Assembly (NCBI RefSeq): GCF_009728935.1
Contig: NZ_CP034235.1
Coordinates: 7,527,501 to 7,591,500, forward strand
Length of the DNA: 64,000 bases
Direction of reading: 5' to 3'
From: Paenibacillus psychroresistens
Lineage (GTDB): Bacteria; Bacillota; Bacilli; Paenibacillales; NBRC-103111
Position 1 is the first letter of the stretch. The number at the start of each line of letters is the position of its first letter. The notes beneath the pieces are model-generated. The model ran no database searches. It worked only from the letters and a program-made list of their open reading frames with translations, and was not told the origin of the DNA. The translations under genes were made by a program, and so were the position numbers. Positions 34,409-43,548 of the stretch are shown in pieces.

Positions 34409-35989
34409 TTATTTTTTTAACGAAGCCGCATAAACGTCCAGCTGCTTCTGATATTCGGCAATGACTTTATCGATTCCAGCCGTTTTCAGCTTTGCCAAAG
34501 CACCTTTGATGCCTTTGTCGTAATCCGTAACACCATCATAAATTGGCATAATGTCAGAGGTATATACGGCTTGCACATTGGCCATTTCCGCTTTTACTGC
34601 GCTTGAATCGAAGAAGAAGGATGCAGTATAGAAGGTTTGAGCATTGGCATCTGACACATACATTGCCTTATTGGCAGTAAGATCCTTCGCATCAGTACGA
34701 ATGTAATTCAGATTGCCGACCATCCATTCTTCCTGGGTGTACAGCGTCTGATTCTGATCATTCATAATGTATTCTATACCGTTGTCTCCCACCTTCTTAT
34801 AGGTTTTCCCTTCTATTCCATACATGAACAAATCATAGTTATCCTTATTGGTGTAAAGCCAGTTCAGAAACTTGACTGCAGCTTCGGGATGCTTGCTATT
34901 GGCAGCTACAGCATTAACATTCTTTGCATTCAACATCCGATAATTAGGCTTCTCTGGGTTTAAGCGCTGTACGGTAATATCTTCATCCTTCAAATCCGGG
35001 AAAAACTTGACTAGTGCATCCTTACTGCCTGGTGAACCAAATGCGAAGGTCCAAAATGCCGTAAACTGATCATTCTTCATGACTAAGATGTCGGGATTAG
35101 TCAGCTTTTTCTGATAAGCTGTACGGAAGAAAGCAGCATCCTGTTTAAATTCAGGCGAATCCGCCCAGTTTTTCACCTTGCCGTCTTGACCGATAAAAGC
35201 TACTTTGTCTTTCACAGCAAACGGATAAGAATCATAAGCACGGTGAAGCACTTCGGAAGCATCTCGCAAGCCTCCAATAATCGGTAAATACGGTTTATTG
35301 GCGCCTTTTTGTGTAGCCATTACTTTTTCCATAGCATCTAGCATTTCCTGCTGTGTCTTAGGAACCTCTTGAACCCCCGCTTGTTTCAGCAGGATCTTGT
35401 TTGCTGTAAACGATCCCTCGAAGGAGGATTCATACCAATAAGCTGGAACCGCATAGGTTTTGCCGTCTCTCTGCACGCCGCTCCATACCGATTCAGGAAT
35501 CGCTGTTTTTAAGTTCGGACCGTATTTTTCCACTTCAGCCGCAATATCCTTAACGGCACCGCGACCAATATAATTAGAAAGCGAAATCCAGTCATTCATG
35601 ACATGAAACATATCAAAATCCTCACCCGTTGAAAGCATCAGGTTCAGCTTTTGTTCCCATACGCCATAATCAATACGCGTTTTTTCAACATGGACATTCA
35701 CTCCGTCTGCGAGAAGCTTTTCATTGACCACTTTCATAACGGCCTCATCTTCCAAAGACGGTGCACCAGGAATGACATACTTCAGATTGATAACTTCCTC
35801 TTTCACTGGTGTTGCTGTCGGTTCTGCTGTCGGTTCTGCTGTCGCAGGGGCAACCGTACTGGCAGGCGCTACTGTAGGTGCAATTGTCGGACTCGCTGTG
35901 TCCTTCGCAGTTTTGTCCGTATTGCTGCAAGCAGCCAACATAGACAATACCATTACAAATGTTAATCCAATCAATAAAATCTTTTTCAA
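34409..35989 (-). CDS. sugar ABC transporter solute-binding lipoprotein (LplA type)
   Basis: 526 residues. Lipoprotein signal with lipobox LAAC at about residues 18-21, then a low-complexity Thr/Pro/Ala/Glu spacer (about 25-70) and a family 1 extracellular binding domain. Such proteins bind oligosaccharides at the cell surface and hand them to the two permeases encoded upstream. Start TTG with GAGGAGAGGG upstream. No ATPase gene is present, as usual for this class, which shares MsmX-like ATPases encoded elsewhere. Confidence 0.9.
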   Translation of the reverse strand: MKKILLIGLTFVMVLSMLAACSNTDKTAKDTASPTIAPTVAPASTVAPATAEPTAEPTATPVKEEVINLKYVIPGAPSLEDEAVMKVVNEKLLADGVNVHVEKTRIDYGVWEQKLNLMLSTGEDFDMFHVMNDWISLSNYIGRGAVKDIAAEVEKYGPNLKTAIPESVWSGVQRDGKTYAVPAYWYESSFEGSFTANKILLKQAGVQEVPKTQQEMLDAMEKVMATQKGANKPYLPIIGGLRDASEVLHRAYDSYPFAVKDKVAFIGQDGKVKNWADSPEFKQDAAFFRTAYQKKLTNPDILVMKNDQFTAFWTFAFGSPGSKDALVKFFPDLKDEDITVQRLNPEKPNYRMLNAKNVNAVAANSKHPEAAVKFLNWLYTNKDNYDLFMYGIEGKTYKKVGDNGIEYIMNDQNQTLYTQEEWMVGNLNYIRTDAKDLTANKAMYVSDANAQTFYTASFFFDSSAVKAEMANVQAVYTSDIMPIYDGVTDYDKGIKGALAKLKTAGIDKVIAEYQKQLDVYAASLKK

Positions 35990-36057
35990 ATAGACCCTCT
36001 CCTCAATTATTAATTATATAAACTCTTTCGAGCTTTATATCGCAGATTTTAACACTA

Positions 36058-36936
36058 TTAACCTTTTACCGAGCCAATGATTAGTCCCTTTACAAAATAA
36101 CGCTGCAAATACGGGTATACAAAAATGATTGGCCCTATTGTAATAATGACCGTAGCCATCTTGGTCGATTCCGTTGGGTTAGTATACTGACTTGCGATTG
36201 CTCCTTTAGGGATCATTTTTAGCATCTCCATACTCGACTTGATCTTAAAAAGCACGTACTGGAGAGGATACAGCTTAGAATTGTCCACTAGCATAATGGC
36301 GTTAAACCAGTCATTCCAATAAGAGAGCGCATAGAACAGGATGACGGTAGCAAGCACAGGGATACACAGCGGCAGATAAATTCGGAAAGCGATTCTCATA
36401 TCATTGGCGCCATCGATGTAAGCAGATTCTCGCAATGAACTGGGAAGCGAGTCCATAAAATTACGAATCAGGAACAAGTAAAAAGCGTTAAACATTAACC
36501 CCGGAATAATCAGTGCCAAGATATTATCCTTCAAGCCAAGCTTCGTACACATGATATACCAAGGCACAAGCCCACCGCTAAACAGCATGGTAATAAAAAA
36601 ATATAAATTCAAGCCGCTGCGGTATCTCACATTGGGATTGGAAAGTGTATAAGCTGCCATGGCTGTAATCACCAATGCAACTATTGAACCTACGACAGTT
36701 ATCGTAATTGTAATCATGTAGCTTCTAACCAGCGTAGCACCATTTGCAAACAGCTTCCTATAGGCTTCAAGAGAGTAATGATCCGGCAAAAATTTATACC
36801 CATTGCTGATAATGCTATCCTCGCTTGAGATCGAAACGATGAATGTAAGAACCATAGGCAGTATGCAAGCAATTGAAAACAAGGCGAGAAACAGATAAAT
36901 AAATACAGCAGGTATATCCCATTTTCGTCTAGTCAT
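36058..36936 (-). CDS. sugar ABC transporter permease (LplC/MalG type)
   Basis: 292 residues with six predicted membrane helices and the EAA loop (LRESAYIDGANDMRIAFRIYLPLC). It ends in the typical RYFVKGLIIGSVKG. Pairs with the permease gene immediately upstream. The ATG at 36936 is five bases after AAGG; a GTG two codons earlier is possible. Confidence 0.93.
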   Translation of the reverse strand: MTRRKWDIPAVFIYLFLALFSIACILPMVLTFIVSISSEDSIISNGYKFLPDHYSLEAYRKLFANGATLVRSYMITITITVVGSIVALVITAMAAYTLSNPNVRYRSGLNLYFFITMLFSGGLVPWYIMCTKLGLKDNILALIIPGLMFNAFYLFLIRNFMDSLPSSLRESAYIDGANDMRIAFRIYLPLCIPVLATVILFYALSYWNDWFNAIMLVDNSKLYPLQYVLFKIKSSMEMLKMIPKGAIASQYTNPTESTKMATVIITIGPIIFVYPYLQRYFVKGLIIGSVKG

Positions 36937-36943
36937 ATTCACC

Positions 36944-37933
36944 TTAATACAACGCCCCTTCCCTAAAGAATCTACGTGTAAACCAGTTCGCTAGGAATAC
37001 AAGGGTGAACCCGACTGTCGACTGAAATAGTCCTACAGCAGCAGCGTTGGCAGGATCTCCCACCTGTCGTAAAGCTCTGAATACATAGGTGTCAATAATA
37101 TCTGTCGTTGGATATAACACGCCATTGTCACCGATAATCGCATAGATCATGCCAAATTCACCATAGAAAATCTTCCCTAAACTAAGCAACGTAAGAATTG
37201 CAATGGTTGGTGCAAGCAGCGGAAGTGTGATACGTGTTGCTTTCTGCCATCTGGATGCCCCGTCCATATCGGCTGATTCATATAAGGATTGATCGATTCC
37301 AGCAATGGCTGCCAGATAGATAATGGATGCCAATCCCGCATCCTTCCATACCTTCATCCCGACTAATATCCAAGTCCACGCATCCGGTTTGGTGTACCAA
37401 TTAATTGTCTCGCCGCCAAAGTAATGAATGATTTGATTGATTATCCCAAAATTCGTTGAGAACAAACCATATATCATATAACTGACAACAACCCAGGATA
37501 GAAAGCTCGGAAAAATCATGGTTGTTTGGGCCAGCTTTTGAAATAATTTACTCCTTATTTCATTGAATAATATAGCTATGGATACCGCAAAGAAGGTGCC
37601 AAATGCAAGAAACAGCAGATTAAGCTTGACTGTATTGATCGTGATCAGAATGGCATCGCTTGATTTAAAGAAGAAAGCAAAGTTCTCAAAGCCAATCCAA
37701 TCACTTCCAAATATGCCCTTAACGTAATTAAATTTTTGAAAGGCAATAGCCAGGTACGGATAGGACGCATAAGAGAAAATAAATACATATATGAGCGCTG
37801 GCAGAACTAACAGATAAGAAAATCGATTGCGGGATAGCTCCCAAAAAAAGCCTCTTTTCTTCTTACGAACTAGCGGTATGGCCTTAATGTTAATTCCCCC
37901 TCGCTTACTTATGTTCACAGTATAGGGTCGCAT
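36944..37933 (-). CDS. sugar ABC transporter permease (LplB/MalF type)
   Basis: 329 residues with six membrane helices (first near YLLVLPALIYVFIFSYA) and the EAA loop (SLYESADMDGASRWQKATRITLPLL). First gene of the importer operon. The start is uncertain: the ATG used here has no clear ribosome site, whereas a strong GAGGGGG lies seven bases before an in-frame ATT at about codon 16 (IKAIPLVRKKKRG), which is closer to where family members begin. Confidence 0.9.
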   Translation of the reverse strand: MRPYTVNISKRGGINIKAIPLVRKKKRGFFWELSRNRFSYLLVLPALIYVFIFSYASYPYLAIAFQKFNYVKGIFGSDWIGFENFAFFFKSSDAILITINTVKLNLLFLAFGTFFAVSIAILFNEIRSKLFQKLAQTTMIFPSFLSWVVVSYMIYGLFSTNFGIINQIIHYFGGETINWYTKPDAWTWILVGMKVWKDAGLASIIYLAAIAGIDQSLYESADMDGASRWQKATRITLPLLAPTIAILTLLSLGKIFYGEFGMIYAIIGDNGVLYPTTDIIDTYVFRALRQVGDPANAAAVGLFQSTVGFTLVFLANWFTRRFFREGALY

Positions 37934-38010
37934 GAAGCCATCTGTAAATTTCGCAATTCAGTGTTTTGTTTCGGAAATACAGAATAGCTTATTTTTAATA
38001 AACATACGGG

Positions 38011-38050
38011 AAAACAAAAAGAACCTTTAGCCAAAATCAGCTTAAGGTCC
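38011..38050 (-). terminator. terminator of the membrane AraC regulator gene
   Basis: On the minus strand ACCTTAAGC-tgattttg-GCTAAAGGT is followed by TCTTTTTGTTTT: a good intrinsic terminator that overlaps the last codons of the gene. Confidence 0.8.
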
Positions 38051-40327
38051 AGGTTGTTCTCTATATTGAGAAGGTGTCATGCCGTACTTTTTTTTGAACA
38101 ATGTTGAGAAATAAGAAACGTTGTAAATCCCAACCTTTTCCCCAATCTGCGCCACAGCCTCGTTTGTTGTTGTCAGCCAGGTTTTGGCTTGCTCCATCCG
38201 AATAATGGCTACATAATCATTAAACGAGGAGCCTGTTATACTTTTGAACAGCTTGCCGATATAACCTGCTGATAAGCCCACATGGTCCGAAGCTAGCTCC
38301 AATGAAAGACTCGGATCTGCATACTGCTTATGCAAAAATCGTTTCACTTCTTCAATTACCTTCGCGTTTTTGGCAGCCGCTACATCATTCTTATTCTCCT
38401 CGATCAACGAAACAATTCGGAAACAGAATGAGGTTAATAACTGCTCCATTTCATCCAAGGTCTCAATGTAATGAATATCATCCATAACCTGGTTAAACTC
38501 AATGGGATCCATCGCCCACCATTCCGTTATACTTTCAAACTCACGTATTATGGCATGGAACAAGAAATTCGTATATTGAATGGCCTGTGTATGGCTGCTT
38601 CGTGCAAGATAACCACTCCAAATGCTCACTTCATTTTGAATGGATTTCTTATGGCACAGCTTAATGGAGTCAATTAGCTTTCTTTCGTTGGAAGAGGGGT
38701 ACCTAGTGGTCATCTCTTTTCCCCTGCTAACAGAGGTTGCATCTAGGATAGCTCCATTCCCAGCGAATAACTTTTCCTTCATATACTGCTGGGCACATTG
38801 ATAAGAACCGTTAATATCCCCAACCGAGTCGCATAAATCTCCTATACTGATGGAAACCGTTATTTTATAGTAAGCGTTTATGGTGTCCTGAATTTCAGCT
38901 AGCAGAAAATAAAAATCCTTATCAAAGCTGACTTGATCCGTTTGGATCAGTATGACGGTTTCCTCCTCTTCTACAATGGCAATATCAACCTTAAAGACTT
39001 TACTCAGCAACTCCTGAGCGATATTGCTGACGGCAAATCGGAAGAGGCGTCGGTCAAACGCATTATAACGTTCCTTAAGCATACGCAGTCCATCGATCCG
39101 GAAAAGCAGCACGGCAAATTGAGGCCCACGCAGACGCTCCAGCCATTCACGCCCCACTTCATAGGCTATTACACCTTTATCTAAATTCCCTTTGATCACA
39201 TTAAAAATATAGCTATTATTCAGCAGCTCCGTAGAGCGATTTAACGAATTCTGCATGGTTTTGGCCGATTCCAGCGAGCTGGAGAATGCTTCGGACAGCA
39301 GCTCATACTCATCGAACCGCAGTAACGGGGGTTTTGCAGCATTTCCATTCTCATTCACTTTATCAACCAATGCCTTTATTGGATTATAGAAATTTCCACT
39401 AAACAGCAATGAAAGAGTTAACCCGATAATAAATAATAAAAAGCCAAAAAGCAGCGTCATATTGCGCAGTTGATGAATATTGGAGAGCAGCTGGTCATAA
39501 GGGCGTACACTGATAAAGTACCAATTCAAAGCAGATGAATTGACATAAGTGATCAGCATTTGTTTATGATCAATTGACCGCACTAGACTTCCTTGCAGTT
39601 TATCACCTTTCAAGATGTCCTGGATATAATCCTGCGAGCTGAAATTATCCATAAAACGGGTTGTGTCAGAATGAGACAGAACAGTTCCTTTGCTATCTAC
39701 AACAAAGTAATTAGCATCCTTCTGTGAAGCGCTAATGCTCAGCATCGTATTCTGGATAGTGGACTCCTTTAAATCTACGATAATCGCAGAGGTTATAATA
39801 CCTGCAAACTGCTCTGGTAATATTTTGAAGGTAAGCACATGAAGAGACTCTTTACCTTCCTTCACTTTTTCCTGAGGATACAAGCCTATGTATTGCGTTT
39901 GCTTTGCTGCTGCAAATTTCCGGTCAGGCTCATATCCCGCTGTGTCTACATAGGCACCATTCGTAAAGTTGTATAAGCTGATATTAGCAATTAACGGATT
40001 TAAGCCATTTACTTTTCCAAGCAGTAAGCTGGCATTGTAGTTAATTAACTTATTCTCCTCATCCGCATATATAAAGGTCATGATCTGATTATCGTTTAAC
40101 AGCTGAAAGGTAATATCTTGAACTTGTTTATAAACAACATTAGCCGTATAGCTGACCTGGGACAGCATTTCCTTCGAGGACTGTTCGATTTCTTTAACTG
40201 CACTAGACGAAAATAGCGTATAAAGTATTGTACACAGCAAAGTGATTGTCACAATCATCAGCAGCAAATAGGATATAACTAATCTGCGATAGATACGATA
40301 CTGTAGGATCCGTTTAAGAAATGTCAT
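38042..40327 (-). CDS. membrane-bound AraC-type sensor regulator (YesS/LplR-like)
   Basis: 761 residues. Membrane segment near 14-38, a roughly 250-residue extracellular sensor, a second membrane segment near 288-312, a cytosolic linker region and a C-terminal AraC domain with two HTH motifs (SLELASDHVGLSAGYIGKLFKS; VAQIGEKVGIYNVSYFSTLFKK). This one-component architecture senses sugars outside and activates the adjacent importer operon. ATG after AGGGGG. It has its own terminator, so it is transcribed separately from the importer genes 109 bases downstream. Confidence 0.9.
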   Translation of the reverse strand: MTFLKRILQYRIYRRLVISYLLLMIVTITLLCTILYTLFSSSAVKEIEQSSKEMLSQVSYTANVVYKQVQDITFQLLNDNQIMTFIYADEENKLINYNASLLLGKVNGLNPLIANISLYNFTNGAYVDTAGYEPDRKFAAAKQTQYIGLYPQEKVKEGKESLHVLTFKILPEQFAGIITSAIIVDLKESTIQNTMLSISASQKDANYFVVDSKGTVLSHSDTTRFMDNFSSQDYIQDILKGDKLQGSLVRSIDHKQMLITYVNSSALNWYFISVRPYDQLLSNIHQLRNMTLLFGFLLFIIGLTLSLLFSGNFYNPIKALVDKVNENGNAAKPPLLRFDEYELLSEAFSSSLESAKTMQNSLNRSTELLNNSYIFNVIKGNLDKGVIAYEVGREWLERLRGPQFAVLLFRIDGLRMLKERYNAFDRRLFRFAVSNIAQELLSKVFKVDIAIVEEEETVILIQTDQVSFDKDFYFLLAEIQDTINAYYKITVSISIGDLCDSVGDINGSYQCAQQYMKEKLFAGNGAILDATSVSRGKEMTTRYPSSNERKLIDSIKLCHKKSIQNEVSIWSGYLARSSHTQAIQYTNFLFHAIIREFESITEWWAMDPIEFNQVMDDIHYIETLDEMEQLLTSFCFRIVSLIEENKNDVAAAKNAKVIEEVKRFLHKQYADPSLSLELASDHVGLSAGYIGKLFKSITGSSFNDYVAIIRMEQAKTWLTTTNEAVAQIGEKVGIYNVSYFSTLFKKKYGMTPSQYREQPGP

Positions 40328-40503
40328 ATACAGTCCCCCTTCATCCTATCATACCGCACTAATTCCCCTTATAACACTTTGAAAATTAGCAATGTTTATC
40401 GAAAATCCATACTGAAAAGCCCTTTACCAGTCTAAACGCTTGAAAAGGACCTCAAAGCAAGATAGAATTAACCAAATAACAATTACGAGACAAGGTGACT
40501 GCA

Positions 40504-41277
40504 ATGAAAATAGCTTTCTTCGATTCAGGGCTCGGTGGAATAACGGTATTAAATCAAGCTATGAAACAGCTGCCTCACGAGGATTTTTTGTATTTTGCCG
40601 ATACCCTTCACGTGCCTTATGGGACTAAATCCAAGGACGAAGTAAACCAATATGTCAAAAGCTCTATAGACCGCATAATCCAAGAAGATGTTAAGGCTAT
40701 TGTTATCGCATGTAACACGGCAACTAGTATTGCTGTTTCGGAGCTGCGAAGCTCTTATAAGATTCCAATCATAGGTATGGAGCCAGCAGTAAAACCGGCA
40801 ATTGAAATGAACCGTACCAGCGGTAAAAGAGTGCTTGTTCTAGCTACGACGCTAACTCTTAAACAAGACAAATACGCGGAATTAGTTTCCCGCGTAGATG
40901 ATCAATATATTGTTGACTCCTTACCATTACCTGAGTTGGTTCTGTACTGCGAATCATTGATGTTTGATCAGAAAATAATCACAGATTATTTCAACAGAGT
41001 GTTCTCCGAATTTGACCTCAGTATCTATGGGACAATTGTACTTGGCTGTACCCACTACCCCTTCTATAAAGCTACATTGCAGAGTATCTTGCCCAGTCAT
41101 ATTCAAATCGTAGATGGAAGCAAAGGAACTATTAAGCGACTTACCGAGGTATTAAAAAATCAGGATCAATTAAGTTTACATGGTCATTCAGACATCAAAT
41201 TCTTATGCTCGAATAATGACCCTGCTTACATTAAGAAGATGGAATTGGCATTAGCATTTCTGCAAAATGAAGCTTAA
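40504..41277 (+). CDS. murI: glutamate racemase
   Basis: 257 residues. Interconverts L- and D-glutamate for peptidoglycan. N-terminal IAFFDSGLGGITVL, catalytic cysteines in VIACNTATS and LGCTHYPFY, and YFADTLHVPYGTKS. The ATG at 40504 has AAGGTG six bases upstream; the in-frame GTG at 40495 lies inside that site. It stands alone between divergent and convergent neighbours and overlaps the lactonase gene stop by four bases. Bacillota often have a second racemase, so it may not be the only copy. Confidence 0.9.
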   Translation: MKIAFFDSGLGGITVLNQAMKQLPHEDFLYFADTLHVPYGTKSKDEVNQYVKSSIDRIIQEDVKAIVIACNTATSIAVSELRSSYKIPIIGMEPAVKPAIEMNRTSGKRVLVLATTLTLKQDKYAELVSRVDDQYIVDSLPLPELVLYCESLMFDQKIITDYFNRVFSEFDLSIYGTIVLGCTHYPFYKATLQSILPSHIQIVDGSKGTIKRLTEVLKNQDQLSLHGHSDIKFLCSNNDPAYIKKMELALAFLQNEA

Positions 41278-42332
41278 ATGACCTTTAAACAAACCGGCTT
41301 ATTCATCTCATAAGACTCTCCAGTGGGAGTTGGAATTCCGTCTGCGCCTAATGACAGTACAATAATCGAATGGCTATCTTGATTGGCAGCCAGCAAATAT
41401 TCTCCATTTGGCATAATAACAAAGTTACGCGGGATTTCCCCTTTAGTAGATGAACTTCCTGCCCATTCTATCCTTCCATCCTCAGCAATTCTAAAAACGG
41501 CTACACTGTCATCTCCGCGATTGGAACCATAAACATACGAGCCTGAGGCAGATATATGGATATCGGCACAATAGCTTTCTCCTGAGAAATCATGCGGAAG
41601 CGTGCTCAATGTTTGCTGCAGAGATAAGCTTTTTGTTTGCTCATCGAAGGTGTAGAACGCAATCGTCGAATCTAGCTCCTGAATAACATATACATACGGC
41701 TTTGTTGGATGAAAATCCACATGTCTGGGACCTGCACCTGCTGTAGCAGGAGCTGCTGCGAGTAAATGCAGCTTTCCTTCTAATGCATTATGTGAATAGA
41801 TATAAATTTCATCGGTACCTAAATCCGGCACAAATAAGTAATTGGAATCGGGATAGCTGAAAATAGAATGTGGATGGGGCTCCTGTTGTCGATCCAGACT
41901 AATGCTGCTGCCCGTATGCTGTTTGAAATCAGCAATGGGTCCAATGGATCCATCTTCAGCTATAGGAAACAAACAGACACTCCCACTTGAATAATTTACC
42001 GAAAATAACCAACTCCCCGTTGCATCAACCGTTAAATGACAAGGTGACGAACCTTGTGTGGATTGGCGATTCACTTCTTTAATTTCTCCGCTGTTTAAGT
42101 CATAGGTAAACGCGATGATTTGCCCCTCTTCTACTTCACTAACTGCATAAAACCTTGATCGTTCGGGATCTATTGCTAAGAAGGCTGGGTTTTCCACTCC
42201 CGCAATACCTCCTACCCGCTTTATAGTTCCCTCCGCAATATTAAACCTTAATAATTGAATGCCTTCTTGCTCTGATTCAGAATAGGACCCTGCAAGAATA
42301 TAAACGTCTTGTTGATTAATTGTATTTCCCAT
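41274..42332 (-). CDS. lactonase family protein (6-phosphogluconolactonase-like, seven-bladed propeller)
   Basis: 352 residues. YbhE/Pgl-type beta-propeller: repeated blades such as AFLAIDPERSRFYAVSE, GAGPRHVDFHPTKPYVYVIQEL and ADIHISASGSYVYGSNRG. Predicted cytosolic lactonase; 6-phosphogluconolactone is the best-known substrate, but paralogues act on other lactones. The ATG follows AAAGGAG and overlaps the stop of the ParB-like gene in a TAATG junction, so the two are translationally coupled. Confidence 0.85.
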   Translation of the reverse strand: MGNTINQQDVYILAGSYSESEQEGIQLLRFNIAEGTIKRVGGIAGVENPAFLAIDPERSRFYAVSEVEEGQIIAFTYDLNSGEIKEVNRQSTQGSSPCHLTVDATGSWLFSVNYSSGSVCLFPIAEDGSIGPIADFKQHTGSSISLDRQQEPHPHSIFSYPDSNYLFVPDLGTDEIYIYSHNALEGKLHLLAAAPATAGAGPRHVDFHPTKPYVYVIQELDSTIAFYTFDEQTKSLSLQQTLSTLPHDFSGESYCADIHISASGSYVYGSNRGDDSVAVFRIAEDGRIEWAGSSSTKGEIPRNFVIMPNGEYLLAANQDSHSIIVLSLGADGIPTPTGESYEMNKPVCLKVI

Positions 42333-43378
42333 TATAGATTCTCCTTTAATAGAAATGATTCGTTTGAAGCTGCAAGCTCCCTCACGTTTTTCCATTCTGC
42401 GAGATGCTTTTCTAAATGATCGACCAATTGGTTAATCTCCAATATAAAACTATCTTTATCATTTGGTCCCATGACTGTTATTGCATGTAAGATTTCCAAG
42501 GAGAATGGATTATAAACTGGAAGCACAGAAGACAACTTCTGTAGAGCGTTCTCTAATGGAGATACCCTTTCGGAGATGGTCTGGATTTCCTCATTCTTTG
42601 CAGGTTTCTCAGACTTCTCAATTTTTATAGATGCTGGTGCTTTGGGTTCAACTGCTTTTGCTCTTTCCGCTCTATTTTGCTCAAAAACGGACCAGGTTTC
42701 TATCAGCTCGCGCCCTGTCTTATATAATAATTTATTTTTCGTGCTGTCCGATATGTCTTTATCCTTAAATAACTTGGCGATTCTTTTGACATCACTCACT
42801 GAAAGCTCATCTTTAGCAATAAGTAATGCCAATGGGTTCCGGTGCTCGATTGGCAATTCCTTAATGGGCATTAGCTGCTCTTCTGTAAGCTTGTCTTTCT
42901 TAATTTCCGTGCCGCTAACGACTAGCTTTTTCACGGCATTGCTGAATTTGAGCAAATCACATTTGTTTTTGATGTAAGCTTCTGGCTTGCCTAATTTACT
43001 AGACAGGTACTTGGTAGAGCTGCTGAACTTCGGATCGGTTAAAAGCTTATTGAATGCTTCTGCTTCCTCAATTGGCGAAAAACCTTCTCTGGTCAAATTC
43101 TCAGCAATCTGCTCCAAATAAATTTCCAGTTCATCGGTTACATTGGAAACAATACAAGGGATTGTTGGCTTACCCAACGTTTTGCATGCTTTATAACGGC
43201 GGTTGCCGTAAATGATTTTATAGCGGCCGTCCTTCGTTGTTCTCACTTTGATCGGAGATAGCAGCCCAAGCTCTTCAATACTTTTCATTAATTCCTGTAG
43301 GGATTCTTCATCAAATTGGTACCGTGGCTGATCCGTATCTTCATCAATCATATGAGTTGGGATTGTGACAATATCCAT
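42332..43378 (-). CDS. orphan ParB/Spo0J-like nuclease-fold protein
   Basis: 348 residues. N-terminal ParB domain (1 to about 95; QPRYQFDEESLQELMKSIEELGLLSPIKV), with YGNRRYKAC in the place of the GERRxRA CTP-binding box, then ENLTREGFSPIEEAEAFNKLL (C-motif-like) and an HTH region (TKYLSSKLGKPEAYIKNKCDLLKF). A charged linker (about 230-265) precedes a C-terminal helical part. No ParA gene is adjacent, so a role in chromosome partition is unlikely; plasmid- or phage-like or gene-regulatory ParB relatives fit better. AGGAG before the ATG. Confidence 0.8.
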   Translation of the reverse strand: MDIVTIPTHMIDEDTDQPRYQFDEESLQELMKSIEELGLLSPIKVRTTKDGRYKIIYGNRRYKACKTLGKPTIPCIVSNVTDELEIYLEQIAENLTREGFSPIEEAEAFNKLLTDPKFSSSTKYLSSKLGKPEAYIKNKCDLLKFSNAVKKLVVSGTEIKKDKLTEEQLMPIKELPIEHRNPLALLIAKDELSVSDVKRIAKLFKDKDISDSTKNKLLYKTGRELIETWSVFEQNRAERAKAVEPKAPASIKIEKSEKPAKNEEIQTISERVSPLENALQKLSSVLPVYNPFSLEILHAITVMGPNDKDSFILEINQLVDHLEKHLAEWKNVRELAASNESFLLKENL

Positions 43379-43548
43379 TTTATATCTCCTATCGTTTGTT
43401 AGATCGCCTGTCTTTGTTATGAGTAGTTATATCTATTATATAACACGGTCCAAGCTGTGGGAATATTTGTTTAATCGAACGGTCTCTGAATAATTATATA
43501 TTTTTATGTATAATGCCTTTTTTTGCTGCTTGTAGTTGCCATTCTAGC
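43379..43548. other. intergenic region before the insertion sequence
   Basis: AT-rich, presumably holding the ParB-like gene promoter. No gene or clear regulatory element is seen. Together with the IS left end, 369 bases separate the ParB-like gene from the transposase gene. Confidence 0.5.

Noticed and set aside
35724..35993. Plus-strand hydrophobic frame opposite the binding-protein signal region
   Set aside because: Arises from the low-complexity Thr/Pro/Ala/Glu spacer of the minus-strand gene; no independent support.
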